64,000 nt of DNA from Vibrio mytili (GTDB lineage Bacteria > Pseudomonadota > Gammaproteobacteria > Enterobacterales > Vibrionaceae). Numbering within the stretch: the stretch's first letter is position 1; each line of letters begins with the position of its first letter. A program made the position numbers and the translations under genes. A model generated the notes under the pieces. The model saw nothing but the letters and a program-made list of their open reading frames with translations, was not told the DNA's origin and made no database searches. This document shows positions 48,427 to 58,292 of this stretch, piece by piece. The DNA lies in NCBI RefSeq assembly GCF_000830505.1, contig NZ_JXOK01000026.1, positions 62,001 through 126,000 on the forward strand. The letters run 5' to 3'.

Positions 48427-48454
48427 ACGGTCACTGCGTAGTGACCGTTTTTTT
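48427..48454. terminator. Bidirectional terminator between gltS and the ABC permease
   Basis: ACGGTCACT and AGTGACCGT pair around GCGT (48427-48448), with T-run on the plus side and A-run upstream, serving the two convergent genes. Confidence 0.9.
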
Positions 48455-48471
48455 GGAGTAGTGCAGTCTTG

Positions 48472-49301
48472 TTAAGAGACGGTGCGGCTGAATTTTAGGC
48501 TTGCTGTCCACGCAAAAATACCAAGAAAGGTATAAATACCAATATACGTCCAGCCTATCTTAGGGATCTCATCAAACGGGTTGGCAGCGATGAGCGCACG
48601 TAGTGGCAGAGCGAATATTTCAGCGAAAAAATCATCAATGCCGTAGTATCCAAACAGGCCAATTGGCATCCAGCGAAGGGTATAAATGATAACTAATAGG
48701 AGTACCAAAGGTGAGTTTACCTTCTGTGAGATCGCCATTGCACTTAATGCTAGTGGCAGTAATAACACACCGACTAATCCCATTCTGGCGACAAACTCTA
48801 CCCAGTGCAGCAATACATAACCGAGCGAGTTTGACGGTACAAAAATTCGAACTGATAATCAGAATAGATATTGATAAACCACAACATCAAGTCCGACGCG
48901 AGGACAAGGAGCGAGCAAACTAATGGAATAACCAGCAGGCCGAACCCCAGCTTCGCGACATGAATTTGAACATTGCTAATAGGCATACTACGCCAAAACA
49001 TGATACTGCCTTCTGCGCGTTCTTTATGGAGCGTTCTTGGGAAGTATTGAGTCCCCAGTAGGATAGAGAGTAAACCCGCACCACCAGCGATTAAGAGGTG
49101 AACATTGTTACTCAGTGATTTTTGCATATCACTTAAATCTCCCCCGAAACTGATATGAAAGAATACGCCGTGTTCTAGGGTTGAGCTGCTAATTAGACTG
49201 ATAAATAACACAGCGCCACAGCCAAACATAAAAAGTGGTAAGCGATACACCAACGGATTTTCCCACCATTCTTTGCGTAACATCGCTAGAAGAGAATGCA
49301 T
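48472..49301 (-). pseudogene. ABC transporter permease, frameshifted
   Basis: Two frames together give one membrane protein of about 276 residues with six expected helices. The N-terminal MLRKEWWENPLVYRLPLFM and WRSMPISNVQIHVAKLG (in the cytoplasmic loop) are typical of YtrC/NatB-type permeases. A single T is missing at the TTTTT run (48841-48845 on this strand): adding it continues FEFF into VPSNSLGYVLLHWVEFV. It is the third gene of a gntR, ATPase, permease operon; its start overlaps the ATPase stop. The set probably exports a small molecule or peptide; the substrate is unknown. Confidence 0.75.
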
Positions 49302-50158
49302 TATATGGCCTCCTTTTGTAGCGCCAAAAATATATCTGCTAATTTAACTTGATAACACTCTCCCCAACCATCAACCTGCGCGGTGTATTTTGAGCGAAGC
49401 AGCCATTTGGTCGTTCCCAGTCCTTTTTGTGATGACAACGGATTCAATGCTTCGATTTTTTGTTGGTAGTCATCACTGGCATCGAGAATGAAGTAGTCTT
49501 TGCTGATGCTATCCATGGTATTTTGGAAAACAGGACGACCATGTTTGAGGATCAGAACATCTGTCAGTAAATGCTCAATTTCGGAGACCTCATGACTGGT
49601 AATTATTAATACACGTTCACCATCATGAAACCATTCTAATAAATGACGATAAAAGGTTTCACGATATACGAGGTCGAGACCGAGTGTCGGTTCATCAAGT
49701 ATCAAGATCTGTGTATTGGTGGCAATAACGATCGATAGATGCAATTGTACTTTCATTCCCTTTGAGAGCGATTTAATACGCGCTCTTGGCTTGATGTCGG
49801 TCTGTGTTAGGAGCTCATCCGCTTTGCTCCGGTTAAAGCCTGGGTGTACCCCTTGTGTATAACTTAATAGTTGTGCCACGGTCATCCAATCAGGTAGCAC
49901 ATTTACATCCGATATATAGGAGAGGTTACGCATGATCTTGTCACGTTGCATGATCGGCTCATAGCCATTAATACGAATGGTTCCTTGGTATTCGTGTACA
50001 CCCAGTAGGGCATTGATTAGCGTTGATTTTCCTGCGCCATTGTGGCCGAGAAGGCCAAGCACTTGACCTGCGTGCAAATCAAAGCTGACTTCATGCAATG
50101 CCTCGCCTTTTTGATGATAGTGCTTAGAGAGGTTTTTTACACTGACTAATGCGCTCAT
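49301..50158 (-). CDS. ABC transporter ATP-binding protein
   Basis: A 285-residue ATPase. Walker A GHNGAGKSTLI (about residues 38-48), signature LSKGMKVQLHLS (about 133-144; the usual SGG is SKG here), Walker B ILILDEPTLGLDL (about 152-164) and switch His in ITSHEVSE. A C-terminal regulatory extension follows. The motif order and the GntR neighbour fit YtrB/EcsA-type exporters. Overlaps the GntR gene by four bases (ATGA) and the permease by one. Confidence 0.92.
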   Translation of the reverse strand: MSALVSVKNLSKHYHQKGEALHEVSFDLHAGQVLGLLGHNGAGKSTLINALLGVHEYQGTIRINGYEPIMQRDKIMRNLSYISDVNVLPDWMTVAQLLSYTQGVHPGFNRSKADELLTQTDIKPRARIKSLSKGMKVQLHLSIVIATNTQILILDEPTLGLDLVYRETFYRHLLEWFHDGERVLIITSHEVSEIEHLLTDVLILKHGRPVFQNTMDSISKDYFILDASDDYQQKIEALNPLSSQKGLGTTKWLLRSKYTAQVDGWGECYQVKLADIFLALQKEAI

Positions 50159-50526
50159 TGGTCACCCTTAATGTGTGGTTTGAGTTGCTGGATCAGTTCG
50201 TTGAGCGACATGTCCAGACGCTGTAATGTGTCGGCAATCTGTGGAATTTGTTCGTCGAGAAATCGGATTTTTTCTGCGGCTAAGAGTTTTTGTTTGGCTC
50301 CGATTGTGACAAACATGCCTTGGCCGCGTTTCTTTTCTATCAAGCCTTCATCGACAAGAAGTTGATAGCCTTTCATCACGGTCAGGTGGTTGATCTTCAT
50401 GTCTGCTGCGACACGACGAACCGAAGGCAATGGTGAACCTTCTTGCCAAATACCTTGTTGAATTTGATGGATGATCTTATCCGCTAACTGACGAAAAATC
50501 GGTTGGCGATCATGCCAATGTTCCAT
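50155..50526 (-). CDS. GntR-family regulator (YtrA type)
   Basis: A 123-residue short GntR protein from ATG 50526 (MEHWHDRQPIFRQLADKI); the longer frame upstream adds 15 residues without a ribosome site. The helix-turn-helix is GSPLPSVRRVAADMKINHLTV (about residues 29-49), then QLLVDEGLIEKKRGQGMF. It has the short C-terminal dimer helix typical of YtrA regulators, which sit first in ABC-exporter operons and repress them. Its probable site is the palindrome at 50550-50571. Confidence 0.87.
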   Translation of the reverse strand: MEHWHDRQPIFRQLADKIIHQIQQGIWQEGSPLPSVRRVAADMKINHLTVMKGYQLLVDEGLIEKKRGQGMFVTIGAKQKLLAAEKIRFLDEQIPQIADTLQRLDMSLNELIQQLKPHIKGDQ

Positions 50527-50549
50527 GGTTGAACCCTTTAACTGAATTG

Positions 50550-50571
50550 GTGCTATATATAGGTATAACAC
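50550..50571. promoter_or_regulatory. Likely operator of the gntR-ABC operon
   Basis: GTGCTATATATAGGTATAAC followed by AC: half-sites GTGnTATA and TATAnCAC face each other. It lies 24 bases before the GntR start and overlaps the promoter region. Confidence 0.55.
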
Positions 50572-50652
50572 TCAGATACTAAGGTAGACATTGGCATAAA
50601 AAAATAGTTCAAAGTTAGAAAGGGAGGAGCTGTCATCTGGGGTAACAGCGTG

Positions 50653-50689
50653 CAAAAAAGACCCCCTATGAGAGTAAACTCACAGGGGG
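50653..50689 (-). terminator. Second terminator behind nagB
   Basis: CCCCCTATGAG and CTCACAGGGGG pair with one mismatch. On the minus strand the stem is followed by TCTTTTTT. Confidence 0.65.
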
Positions 50690-50736
50690 AGGTTGATTAT
50701 GACGTTTATCTTTCGAGTTTTTTGCCTTTAGACATG

Positions 50737-50764
50737 AAAAAGGCTTTACGCTTAAAAAGCCTTT
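50737..50764 (-). terminator. First terminator of nagB
   Basis: AAAAAGGCTTT and AAAAAGCCTTT pair; on the minus strand a T-rich tail follows, just past the nagB stop. Confidence 0.75.
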
Positions 50765-50767
50765 CGC

Positions 50768-51568
50768 TTAGAAACCTTTGATGTTCTCTGCTTCTAGTTC
50801 AGCGAAGTATTTCACTGTCTTCACCTTTAACTCTTGTTGTGCAGCATCGTCACATACGATAACCGCTTTCGGATGGAGCTGTAGTGCTGAGACTGTCCAT
50901 AGATGGTTAACACAGCCCTCGACAGCGGCTTGAAGTGCTAAAGCCTTGTTGTGACCTGTAACTAGGATCATCACTTCTTCCGCATCAAGTAGTGTTCCCA
51001 CACCGATAGTCAATGCATATTTAGGTACTTGGTTAATGTCACCGTCAAAGAATCGAGAGTTTGCGATGCGCGTATCTTCAGTTAACGTTTTGATACGTGT
51101 ACGAGAAGAAAGAGAAGACGCTGGTTCATTGAAAGCAATGTGACCATCATTACCGACACCACCCATGAACAGGTTGATCTTACCGTACGACTTAATCTTG
51201 TCTTCGTAGCGCTTGCACTCGGCGTCGTGATCGTTTGTGTTACCGTTTAATAGGTTAATATTTTGTTCTTGAATATCAATGTGGTTAAAGAAGTTGTTAT
51301 ACATGAATGAACGGTATGACTCTGGGTGATCGGCTGCAATGCCGATGTATTCATCCATGTTGAAGGTTACAACGTTTTTGAAGCTCACTTGACCTGCTTG
51401 GTAAAGTTCAATTAGTGCTTTATAAGTTGCTAGAGGAGTGCCACCAGTCGGTAGACCCAGAACGAATGGACGCTCAGCAGTAGGTTTAAAATCGTTGATT
51501 CGTTTTGCAATGTGCGCGGCTGCCCACTTGCCTACTTGTGCTGCTTGAGTTAACGGGATAAGTCTCAT
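50768..51568 (-). CDS. nagB: Glucosamine-6-phosphate deaminase
   Basis: A 266-residue NagB that converts glucosamine-6-phosphate to fructose-6-phosphate and ammonium, feeding chitin-derived amino sugar into glycolysis. Motifs: [16 protein letters not shown] (phosphate loop, about residues 38-53), FNMDEYIGI with the catalytic Asp72 (about 69-77), [12 protein letters not shown] with Asp141/His143 (about 138-149), and EGCVNHLWT. Full length, start [11 protein letters not shown] conserved. Two terminators follow. It is a single gene here; about 350 bases upstream likely hold its promoter. Confidence 0.95.
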   Translation of the reverse strand: MRLIPLTQAAQVGKWAAAHIAKRINDFKPTAERPFVLGLPTGGTPLATYKALIELYQAGQVSFKNVVTFNMDEYIGIAADHPESYRSFMYNNFFNHIDIQEQNINLLNGNTNDHDAECKRYEDKIKSYGKINLFMGGVGNDGHIAFNEPASSLSSRTRIKTLTEDTRIANSRFFDGDINQVPKYALTIGVGTLLDAEEVMILVTGHNKALALQAAVEGCVNHLWTVSALQLHPKAVIVCDDAAQQELKVKTVKYFAELEAENIKGF

Positions 51569-51918
51569 TTTGTGCCCCTAGTTATTGGATTTAAGATGCA
51601 GTGATACATTAATTCGCATTATAAAATAAGTATTCCGTGTCTGCCAACGTTTTAGGTCAAAAAATTGTTTTTTATTTAATCGATGTGCTTTTTTTCACCA
51701 ATCATGATTTGAGTATTGAGATGTTTGGGGGCTTTTTTCTCTCGTAACTAAAGTCTGTCAGTAATAAGTTTACGACTTAAATTAAGTTTGATTTTCTATC
51801 GCTTAGTGTCGTTACAGACGTCGTGTTTGGTAGGCGAGACGTTCGAGCAAGCTCAGATATGGCATACCGCTGTTTTTTTGACCATAATTGAAATGTCTGC
51901 ACAGGTAAGGAAATCGTT
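51569..51918. other. Divergent promoter region
   Basis: About 350 bases between nagB and the next gene without a frame; AT-rich, no stem of note. A NagC-type site was not identified. Confidence 0.4.
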
Positions 51919-52170
51919 ATGAAAAATGAACTCGATCCGAGCAAAGTATTGCAAGCTTACGAAAACGTGATGAATAACGGTATGCCAACCGATTTGGGGA
52001 AAATTTACGAAGGGATTGAAGCGTTTTCTGACTATGATGGTTACAACGTATTTTTACGAGGAAATGGCGTAGAATTAAAAATAGGTTTCCACAATACGTA
52101 TCATCTTGAGTACGACCAAGAGCACTTGAAAGAAAGCTTTTTAAAGAAAATCGCTATGCTAGCGAAGTAG
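51919..52170 (+). CDS. Small DUF3081-like protein
   Basis: An 83-residue soluble protein (DPSKVLQAYENVMNNGMPTD; GYNVFLRGNGVELKIGFHNT). The layout of a short helix, then GDYEGIEA-like and the beta hairpin, and the length fit DUF3081, a small family of Vibrio and Shewanella; assigned from memory. AAGGAAAT precedes the ATG. Function unknown. Confidence 0.6.
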   Translation: MKNELDPSKVLQAYENVMNNGMPTDLGKIYEGIEAFSDYDGYNVFLRGNGVELKIGFHNTYHLEYDQEHLKESFLKKIAMLAK

Positions 52171-52319
52171 ATGGGATTAGAAAAGGAGGTGTGATGTAGT
52201 ACGCAACACGCTCTTTTTTAAAAATCCCTCAGGGTGTTCACATCTGTAGCGCTGGGGAATGAGAACTCAGTACGGCAAATGAGGTTGTACTGAGTTCTTA
52301 AAATACCGTGGTTGGTGTA

Positions 52320-52673
52320 TTAATCTTCTTCGACCAAGACGTCTTCTGTATAGTCTTCCAATGCTTCTGGTTTGTTACGACCATTCAACGTGTGGAAACG
52401 TTTGCGTCCTCGTGCGAGTTGGGTGTACTTTAACCAAGTGCGCTCGATTTTGGTCTTTGCCTTACCAGGATTCTCTAACACTTTAACGAAGTGCTTTTCT
52501 TCGCTGTTCTCTGGAGTCAACTCGCCTGATTCAAGACCAAGCATCGTATCTCCATAAATTGTTAGGATTTCCTCTTCTGTAAGAGTAAAATCGCCAGACT
52601 TTGCAAAGCCACGTGGAAATTTTACGTTATCGTAAAATCGTTTTTTGCCATGACGGAATTCAGTGTCAGACAT
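52320..52673 (-). CDS. maoP: MaoP (YifE, DUF413) macrodomain protein
   Basis: A 117-residue DUF413 protein matching E. coli MaoP (YifE). Conserved parts: GKKRFYDNVKFPRGFAKSGDF (about residues 8-28), the central ERTWLKYTQLARGRKRFHTL (about 78-97), and an acidic C-terminal tail. A start six codons earlier (52691) is possible. MaoP acts with the maoS DNA site to organise the Ori macrodomain in E. coli. It lies next to hdfR here, the same divergent pair as in E. coli, but near the origin of chromosome 2. Confidence 0.85.
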   Translation of the reverse strand: MSDTEFRHGKKRFYDNVKFPRGFAKSGDFTLTEEEILTIYGDTMLGLESGELTPENSEEKHFVKVLENPGKAKTKIERTWLKYTQLARGRKRFHTLNGRNKPEALEDYTEDVLVEED

Positions 52674-52810
52674 ATCAACAGCCTCTATCACCGTTATTGA
52701 TTAATGTAATTAACTAGGGTGAAAATTAGGCTTAAAGTCAGCAAAAGAAAAACAAATTTTTTTTATCGTCATGATTGTGTATCGTTGTTAAATTAACCGA
52801 GAGATGGTTT

Positions 52811-53703
52811 ATGGATGTAAAGGTCTTTAGAACATTTTTAGAGCTGGCAAGAGTTCGTCATTTTGGACGAGCTGCGAGAACCTGTATATCACCCAAGCAG
52901 CGGTCAGTGCGCGGATTAAACAGCTCGAAGGTTATTTCGACACTCAACTGTTTATTCGTGATCGCAACAACATAAAACTCACCTCTGCAGGTGAGCGGTT
53001 GATTAGTTATGCCGAAGTAATGGTCACGACGCTGCAACAAGCCAAGCTGGAATTGTCACTTGACGATGGGAAAGCTCTGCAGCTGACTTTAGGTGGTACC
53101 CCTAACATTTGGGACGCTTACCTTCAGAACTGCCTGAGTGTGGTCACTGATTCCTTTGGTGGGTATGGCTTTATGGCCGAGGTGATGGGGCGTGAAATGT
53201 TGAGCCGCAGTTTGCTTGACCGCACGCTCGATATGGCATTTGCCTTCGATCAAATCAAAGCAGATGAACTAAACTGTAAAAAAGTGGCAGACGTTGTTCT
53301 GGTGTTGGTTTCGACACAACAAGATTCATTAGATGCGGTATTTGAACATAAATACGTGTACGTCGACTGGGGCACTCGTTTTGCTTCTGAACACTCGGAA
53401 AGACATCCTAAAATTCCTGCGCCATATCTGCGTACCTCGACGGCCCGTATAGCCCTAGACTTTATCTTAGAGAAGGGTGGGGCGGCATACTTGCCAGTGT
53501 CACTTGTTGAGCCGTTTATTGCGAATGGCCAGCTTTACAAGGTATCTGAAGTGGAAGATTGGCAACGACCTATTTATTTAAGTTACCGCAAGGCCAGCTC
53601 TTCGGTGGATGCAATAAAGCAAGTGGAAGAAATCGTCAAAGAAATCGACCCGTTAACCGCATATAGCTTGCAACAAATAGGCTCTGGTTTGCCTGAAGAG
53701 TAA
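52811..53703 (+). pseudogene. hdfR: LysR-family regulator HdfR, frameshifted
   Basis: MDVKVFRTFLELARVRHFGR begins the HdfR family, then the frame breaks. One G is missing near 52876 (GCGGAG read as GCGAG). With it restored, ENLYITQAAVSARIKQLEGY completes the helix-turn-helix and continues through LFIRDRNNIKLTSAGERL into a normal effector domain, 297 residues in all. HdfR represses flagellar flhDC in E. coli. Divergent from maoP, as in E. coli. A strong terminator follows. Confidence 0.82.
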
Positions 53704-53733
53704 AATCTCTCGACGTTCAGATTTCTTGAACTG

Positions 53734-53765
53734 AAAAAGACCCTGAGTGTTGTCAGGGTCTTTTT
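53734..53765 (+). terminator. Terminator after hdfR
   Basis: AAAAAGACCCTGA pairs with TCAGGGTCTTTTT around a six-base loop; T-run on the plus side and A-run on the minus side. Confidence 0.9.
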
Positions 53766-53840
53766 GCTTTTACTGGTTGCTGCCAATATATTCATCAATC
53801 CTGATGTGGTAGGCAGTGATATTGATCGTTGCTTGAACGA

Positions 53841-54287
53841 TTATGAAAGCTTTTTGTTCAGCAAGTTGTCCAGTCCTACTTTACCTGCACCTGAAAATGC
53901 CAGTGAGACGCTCGCGGCGAGTAGCGCTAGACCAAACTCGTAACCGTTGTTCGATAGGAATAACCCGTTTTCGAAGTGAACGGAGAAGATCGCAACAACC
54001 ATGGTGAACGCTGTGACAGCTGCGGCTGGTCGAGTGAGTAGACCAAGCAAAAGTAATAAGCCACCAAAGAACTCTCCACTACCCGCTAAAAAGGCCATTA
54101 ATATGCCCGGGCCTAAGCCAATTGAATCTAGCCATTGTCCTGTGCCTTCTAAGCCATAACCACCGAACCAGCCAAACAACTTCTGTGAGCCGTGCGCCAT
54201 AAAAATGATTCCGATAGGGATGCGCAGTGCTAGTGTGCTGAAGCCCGCATTTGATGTCGTGATTGTCTTAAGTAGTGCTTTCATCAT
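53841..54287 (-). CDS. DoxX-family membrane protein
   Basis: A 148-residue four-helix membrane protein of the DoxX family. Start at MMKALLKTITT (54287), preceded by GAGGACAGA; the longer frame adds 23 uncharacteristic residues. Typical motifs: RIPIGIIFMAHGSQKLFGWFG (about residues 22-42), FLAGSGEFFGGLLLLLGL and GYEFGLALLAAS. Family members have roles in sulfur/thiol redox or quinone-linked processes. No linked gene clarifies the job. Confidence 0.85.
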   Translation of the reverse strand: MMKALLKTITTSNAGFSTLALRIPIGIIFMAHGSQKLFGWFGGYGLEGTGQWLDSIGLGPGILMAFLAGSGEFFGGLLLLLGLLTRPAAAVTAFTMVVAIFSVHFENGLFLSNNGYEFGLALLAASVSLAFSGAGKVGLDNLLNKKLS

Positions 54288-54518
54288 TCTGTCCTCAATG
54301 GCAATTTTGATACGTAGGAGTGATTCTCCCCTTACTGTTGAGTACAGTTTAAGCACCTTATACTTGGATAAACATAATAGGTTCCCGATTAACTAGTTCG
54401 AAAAATTAGAATATAATTATTTATTTTATTTAATCAAATAGTTAAGTTTTTATTTTTAGTTTTAATAATGACATATTCGGACTTTATTTAGGTATTAGTA
54501 TTATTTTTTTGATGTTGT

Positions 54519-55088
54519 TTATGAGACAGGCGTGTTGAGGCTGCGCTTGGGTCTGCATGGGTTGCCTACGGCGAGCGTATCTTTTGGGATGTCTTTCGTG
54601 ACTACACTTCCGGCACCAATCACGGCGCCATCTCCAATTTTTACGCCAGGTAAAATCACACAGTTTCCACCTATCCATACATTGCTGCCAATTTCTACCG
54701 GCTCTGCATAACCAATATGTTGATTTCGAGTCTGTGCATCCAGTGGATGGTGAGCGGTGTAAACCTGCACATTGGGACCGATAAAAACGTGATCGCCAAT
54801 CGTGACTGGAGCACAGTCAAGGAGAGTGAAATTGAAGTTGATAAACACGTGGTTACCAATTGTCGTGTTAATACCGTAATCGATATTGATGGACTTCTCC
54901 ATATGGACATCTTCGCCAATACTGGCAAAAATCTGCTTGAGTAATTGACGTTGCTGCTGACGATCGCTGCGGGCGGTTTGGTTGTATTCCGCCGCTCTAT
55001 CACGTGTTGTATCTCGAACTCGAATTAATTCTTCATCGTTAATATCATAGTGCTCGCCTGACACCATTTTTTCATACGCTGTGGTCAT
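54519..55088 (-). CDS. Sugar O-acetyltransferase (Maa/LacA/NodL type)
   Basis: A 189-residue left-handed beta-helix acetyltransferase. The family start TAYEKMVSGEHYDINDEELI, the active-site His in NVQVYTAHHPLDAQTRN (about residues 107-123), and SNVWIGGNCVILPGVKIGDG (hexapeptide repeats) are all present. Maa acetylates maltose and glucose; LacA acetylates galactosides. The ATG directly follows the stop of the neighbouring galactose mutarotase (TAAATG), so they share a transcript, favouring a galactoside role. Confidence 0.87.
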   Translation of the reverse strand: MTTAYEKMVSGEHYDINDEELIRVRDTTRDRAAEYNQTARSDRQQQRQLLKQIFASIGEDVHMEKSINIDYGINTTIGNHVFINFNFTLLDCAPVTIGDHVFIGPNVQVYTAHHPLDAQTRNQHIGYAEPVEIGSNVWIGGNCVILPGVKIGDGAVIGAGSVVTKDIPKDTLAVGNPCRPKRSLNTPVS

Positions 55089-56167
55089 TTATTTGTACTC
55101 GAATTGATAACTGGTTTGATATTGATAAAGGGATTGTTTGGCAATAAACCTTCGATTCTCTTTGGGCCAGTTTTCATGATTTGGGCAATCAGGCAGAAAC
55201 TGAGTTTCCAGCGCTACGCCTGATAGTCATCGTACTCTCCTTGTCGAGAAGGTGTCCCTGCTAAGAAATTACCGCTGTAGAGTTGAATGGCTGGCTTATC
55301 GGTAAACACCGACATAGTGACTTGCTTGTCGGAACTCATCAGTCGAGCGATGGCTTGGCAGCCATCAGTGAGTTCGTTCGGTAGAGTAAACGCATGATCA
55401 TAACCTTTCGCTCTTTTTTGGTCCTCATCTTGAAGTAACTGCTCTCCAATACGATGAGCACGATTGAAATCAAAATGAGTCCCCTTTACGGACCTCAGTT
55501 CCCCGGTTGGAATTAAGGTCTCATTGGTTGGTAGGTACTCATTAGCGCTAAGTTGCAGTTCGTGATTAAGAATGGTTTGTCCTGATTCTGCACCATCCAA
55601 GTTAAAGTAGGCATGGTTGGTTAGGTTTATCGGGCAGTCTTGATCACAAATTGCAGAGTATTCGATGCGAACCTGGTTATTGTCTGTCAGTGTATAGGCA
55701 ACTTCAGCGGTTAGGTTTCCTGGAAAGCCTTGATCGCCATCGGGAGACGTCAGGCAATATGTAATCTGGGAATCACTTTTTTCTTTTATTTGCCACCGGC
55801 GCTTGTCAAAGCCTTCAATGCCGCCATGTAGACTGTTTCCATTATTGTTCAGTGTGATGTTGTGCGTTGTGCCGTTTAACTGAAACTGTCCGTTAGCAAT
55901 ACGATTAGCGAATCGACCGATCGTGGCACCTAGAAATGCACTGTGGGTTTGATAGTCTTTTAGTGTTTTCATCCCCAATAGGACTTCACGTGGACCTTGT
56001 TCCGTCGGAAGTTGACAGCTCAGCCATGTGGCACCAATGTCCATGAATGTGGCGGTCATGCCTCGTTGATTACGTAAAGTGTGCACGTGGGCCGGTAATT
56101 CATCAGAAAACAAATCAGCTTCAATCGAAGTCTTAATTGACTCTGGAGAGAGGTTCTTAGTCAGCAT
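55089..56167 (-). pseudogene. galM: Second aldose 1-epimerase, frameshifted near the end
   Basis: A paralogue of the galM at 24281-25345. GRFANRIANGQF, NNNGNSLHGGIEGFDKRRWQ, NLTNHAYFNLDG and KGYDHAFTLPNE are present. One G is missing at 55219-55220 (CAGGGC read as CAGGC), which ends the frame early at QA; restoring it gives YQGVALETQFLPDCPN and a normal end at 55089-55091, about 359 residues. The lost part holds the active-site Glu (in ALETQ), so the unrepaired product would be inactive. First gene of a two-gene unit with the O-acetyltransferase. Confidence 0.85.
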
Positions 56168-56455
56168 GGCTGCTCCTTATAAAGCTGTATTTACACAAAT
56201 TCAAATATTGTGCCTCATAGTTGAACTCGATATTACAAGGTAACTTAGGAATGAACCGATAAAGCAATCATAAATAGGCACACACAGCTAATTTGTGCAT
56301 GCTTTCAACAAATCCGTTTATATGTGAAGGTAAAGTGGCGGGTATAACTTTTTGATTTTTGTTCTTTTTTTCTTTTCAGAATACTGAGGGGTGATGAAAG
56401 AGCGCCAGAAAAGGGCTCTTTCATTGACGAGAAGGTTTGTGTGGGATTAGTGAGT
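56168..56455. other. Intergenic, no gene seen
   Basis: About 290 bases holding the promoter region of the galM paralogue. Confidence 0.4.
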
Positions 56456-56659
56456 TCAAAGGTTCATTAAGCTTTCAAGCGATTCTTCAACAGTGTTGTA
56501 ATGGTAGGTTTGAATGTTTTTACCATCCGTTGTGTTGATTTGAATTTCTGATATTTCGTTGCTTAAGTCACGCTCTATGATGCCAATTGAGTGATCAACC
56601 GACTTGCTGGTGATGACTCTTTGATTCCTTAATACGATGACGCAGGTATGTAGATTCAT
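56456..56659 (-). CDS. Small hypothetical protein
   Basis: A 67-residue soluble protein (NLHTCVIVLRNQRVITSKSV; NISEIQI-like middle; YHYNTVEESLESLMNL). A clear GAGGGAATT site precedes the ATG. Beta-then-helix composition. No family recognised. Real gene likely. Confidence 0.55.
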   Translation of the reverse strand: MNLHTCVIVLRNQRVITSKSVDHSIGIIERDLSNEISEIQINTTDGKNIQTYHYNTVEESLESLMNL

Positions 56660-56924
56660 GCCAATTCCCTCTAGCCTTGATGACGTTGATAATGATTTTT
56701 GTGATGTTTGGGTTCCTAGCTAAACAAGCAAACGCTTTTCCTTACATCGAAAGTGGATGGCTGCTTATCTAGACAGTCTTTAACTTTAGTGGAAAAAATC
56801 TGAGATGCCAATGTGCACCATTATTAGGTTCCGTAAATGGCTACTATTGTTTCGCGTGAGTCCTACAATATAGACATATTTCATAGTATCTTTCATCCAC
56901 GAGTCGCTCGAAAGGACATACCTA

Positions 56925-58292
56925 ATGCCATTGCACCCTTATACTTCGCTGACTTTCGAACAATGTCAAAAGGCTCGCGTTTCCAGAGACGTTCGCTTTG
57001 ATGGCCGCTTTTATGTTGCGGTGAAAACGACAGGTATTTTTTGTCGGCCAATTTGTCCGGCTAACTTACCTAACGAAGAGAATGTCGAATATTTCACTGA
57101 TAAAGCACAAGCACTTAAGGCTGGATATCGCCCATGCCTGCGTTGTCGACCGGATAGCGCGCCCGGCTCTTGGGCCTGGAAAGGTGTGGAAACAACATTT
57201 CAGCGAGCGATGACTTTGATCGACAATGGTGAACTTCAGCACAGCGCTGTCACCGAACTCGCTGAGCGACTAGGAGTCTCTGACCGCTATTTAAGAATGC
57301 TTTTTGAGCGATACCTCGGTATGCCGCCAAAACAATATGCCCAATATCAGCAACTCATGTTTGCTAAGCAGTTATTGCATTCGAGTTCGATGTCCATTAC
57401 CGATATTGGCTTTGCTGCTGGTTTTAATAGTACACGTCGATTTAACGATGCGTTTCAAAAGTGTTTGAAGCTTACGCCGTCCCAAGTTCGGCGGCAACTC
57501 GTCCAATCATCAGGCGGTCATCAAATAGTTTTGCCATTTCGAGGTGAGTTAAATTGGCAACACATGCTCAATTTCTACCGTATACGAGCGATTGAAGGTG
57601 TAGAAAACGTGACTCAAGAGAGCTATCAGAGAACGGTGCGTATTGAGAATAGCCAAGCATGGTTCAAAGCGACAAAAAGAGACAGTCATCTTAATTTAGA
57701 GTTTGAAATCGATGATGTTACTCAATTGCAACGTTTGGTTTTAGGTGTGCGCCGTATGTTCGATCTCGATACTGATATTGACACGGTAGAGCATTACCTG
57801 AATGCCGCGGTTCCTGGCTTAGTAACTGAAAAAGGCATTCGGATTCCGGGGGTATGGAGCCCTTGGGAGGCGGGGGTCCGTGCGATTTTAGGTCAGCAAG
57901 TTTCTGTAAAAGCCGCAATTGGACAGCTCAATTTATTGGTCGAGAAACAGAGTGCTCCGGGCGCGATACGCTACTTTCCAGAACCTGATGCAATTGCCAA
58001 TGCTGATATTAGTTATTTACGTATGCCGCAGAGCCGTAAAGACACCTTAATTCGTTTTGCACAATTGATGCAGCAAAAACCAAAGATCGATCCGGTACAG
58101 TGGCTTGATTTAAAAGGCATTGGCCCGTGGACGATTCATTACGTTCAACTTCGTGGGCAGTCTCTTCCTGATTGCTTGCTAGATAACGATCTAGTGGTGA
58201 AGAGAACCATGCAACGCTATCATTCGTTTGACCGACATGCCGTCTCTCCATGGGGGAGTTATGCCACCTTTCATCTATGGAACCAATCATGA
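56925..58292 (+). CDS. alkA: Ada/AraC-AlkA fusion DNA-3-methyladenine glycosylase II
   Basis: A 455-residue three-part repair protein. Residues 1-80 are the Ada metal-binding domain, with zinc Cys at about 40, 44, 71 and 74 (FCRPICPA and RPCLRCRPD). Residues of about 85-190 are an AraC-type helix-turn-helix ([20 protein letters not shown]). The rest is AlkA: the N-terminal domain and then the HhH with [17 protein letters not shown] and catalytic Asp in LLDNDLVVK. It removes alkylated bases and probably senses methyl damage to activate transcription. Its stop overlaps the ogt start (ATGA). Confidence 0.9.
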   Translation: MPLHPYTSLTFEQCQKARVSRDVRFDGRFYVAVKTTGIFCRPICPANLPNEENVEYFTDKAQALKAGYRPCLRCRPDSAPGSWAWKGVETTFQRAMTLIDNGELQHSAVTELAERLGVSDRYLRMLFERYLGMPPKQYAQYQQLMFAKQLLHSSSMSITDIGFAAGFNSTRRFNDAFQKCLKLTPSQVRRQLVQSSGGHQIVLPFRGELNWQHMLNFYRIRAIEGVENVTQESYQRTVRIENSQAWFKATKRDSHLNLEFEIDDVTQLQRLVLGVRRMFDLDTDIDTVEHYLNAAVPGLVTEKGIRIPGVWSPWEAGVRAILGQQVSVKAAIGQLNLLVEKQSAPGAIRYFPEPDAIANADISYLRMPQSRKDTLIRFAQLMQQKPKIDPVQWLDLKGIGPWTIHYVQLRGQSLPDCLLDNDLVVKRTMQRYHSFDRHAVSPWGSYATFHLWNQS

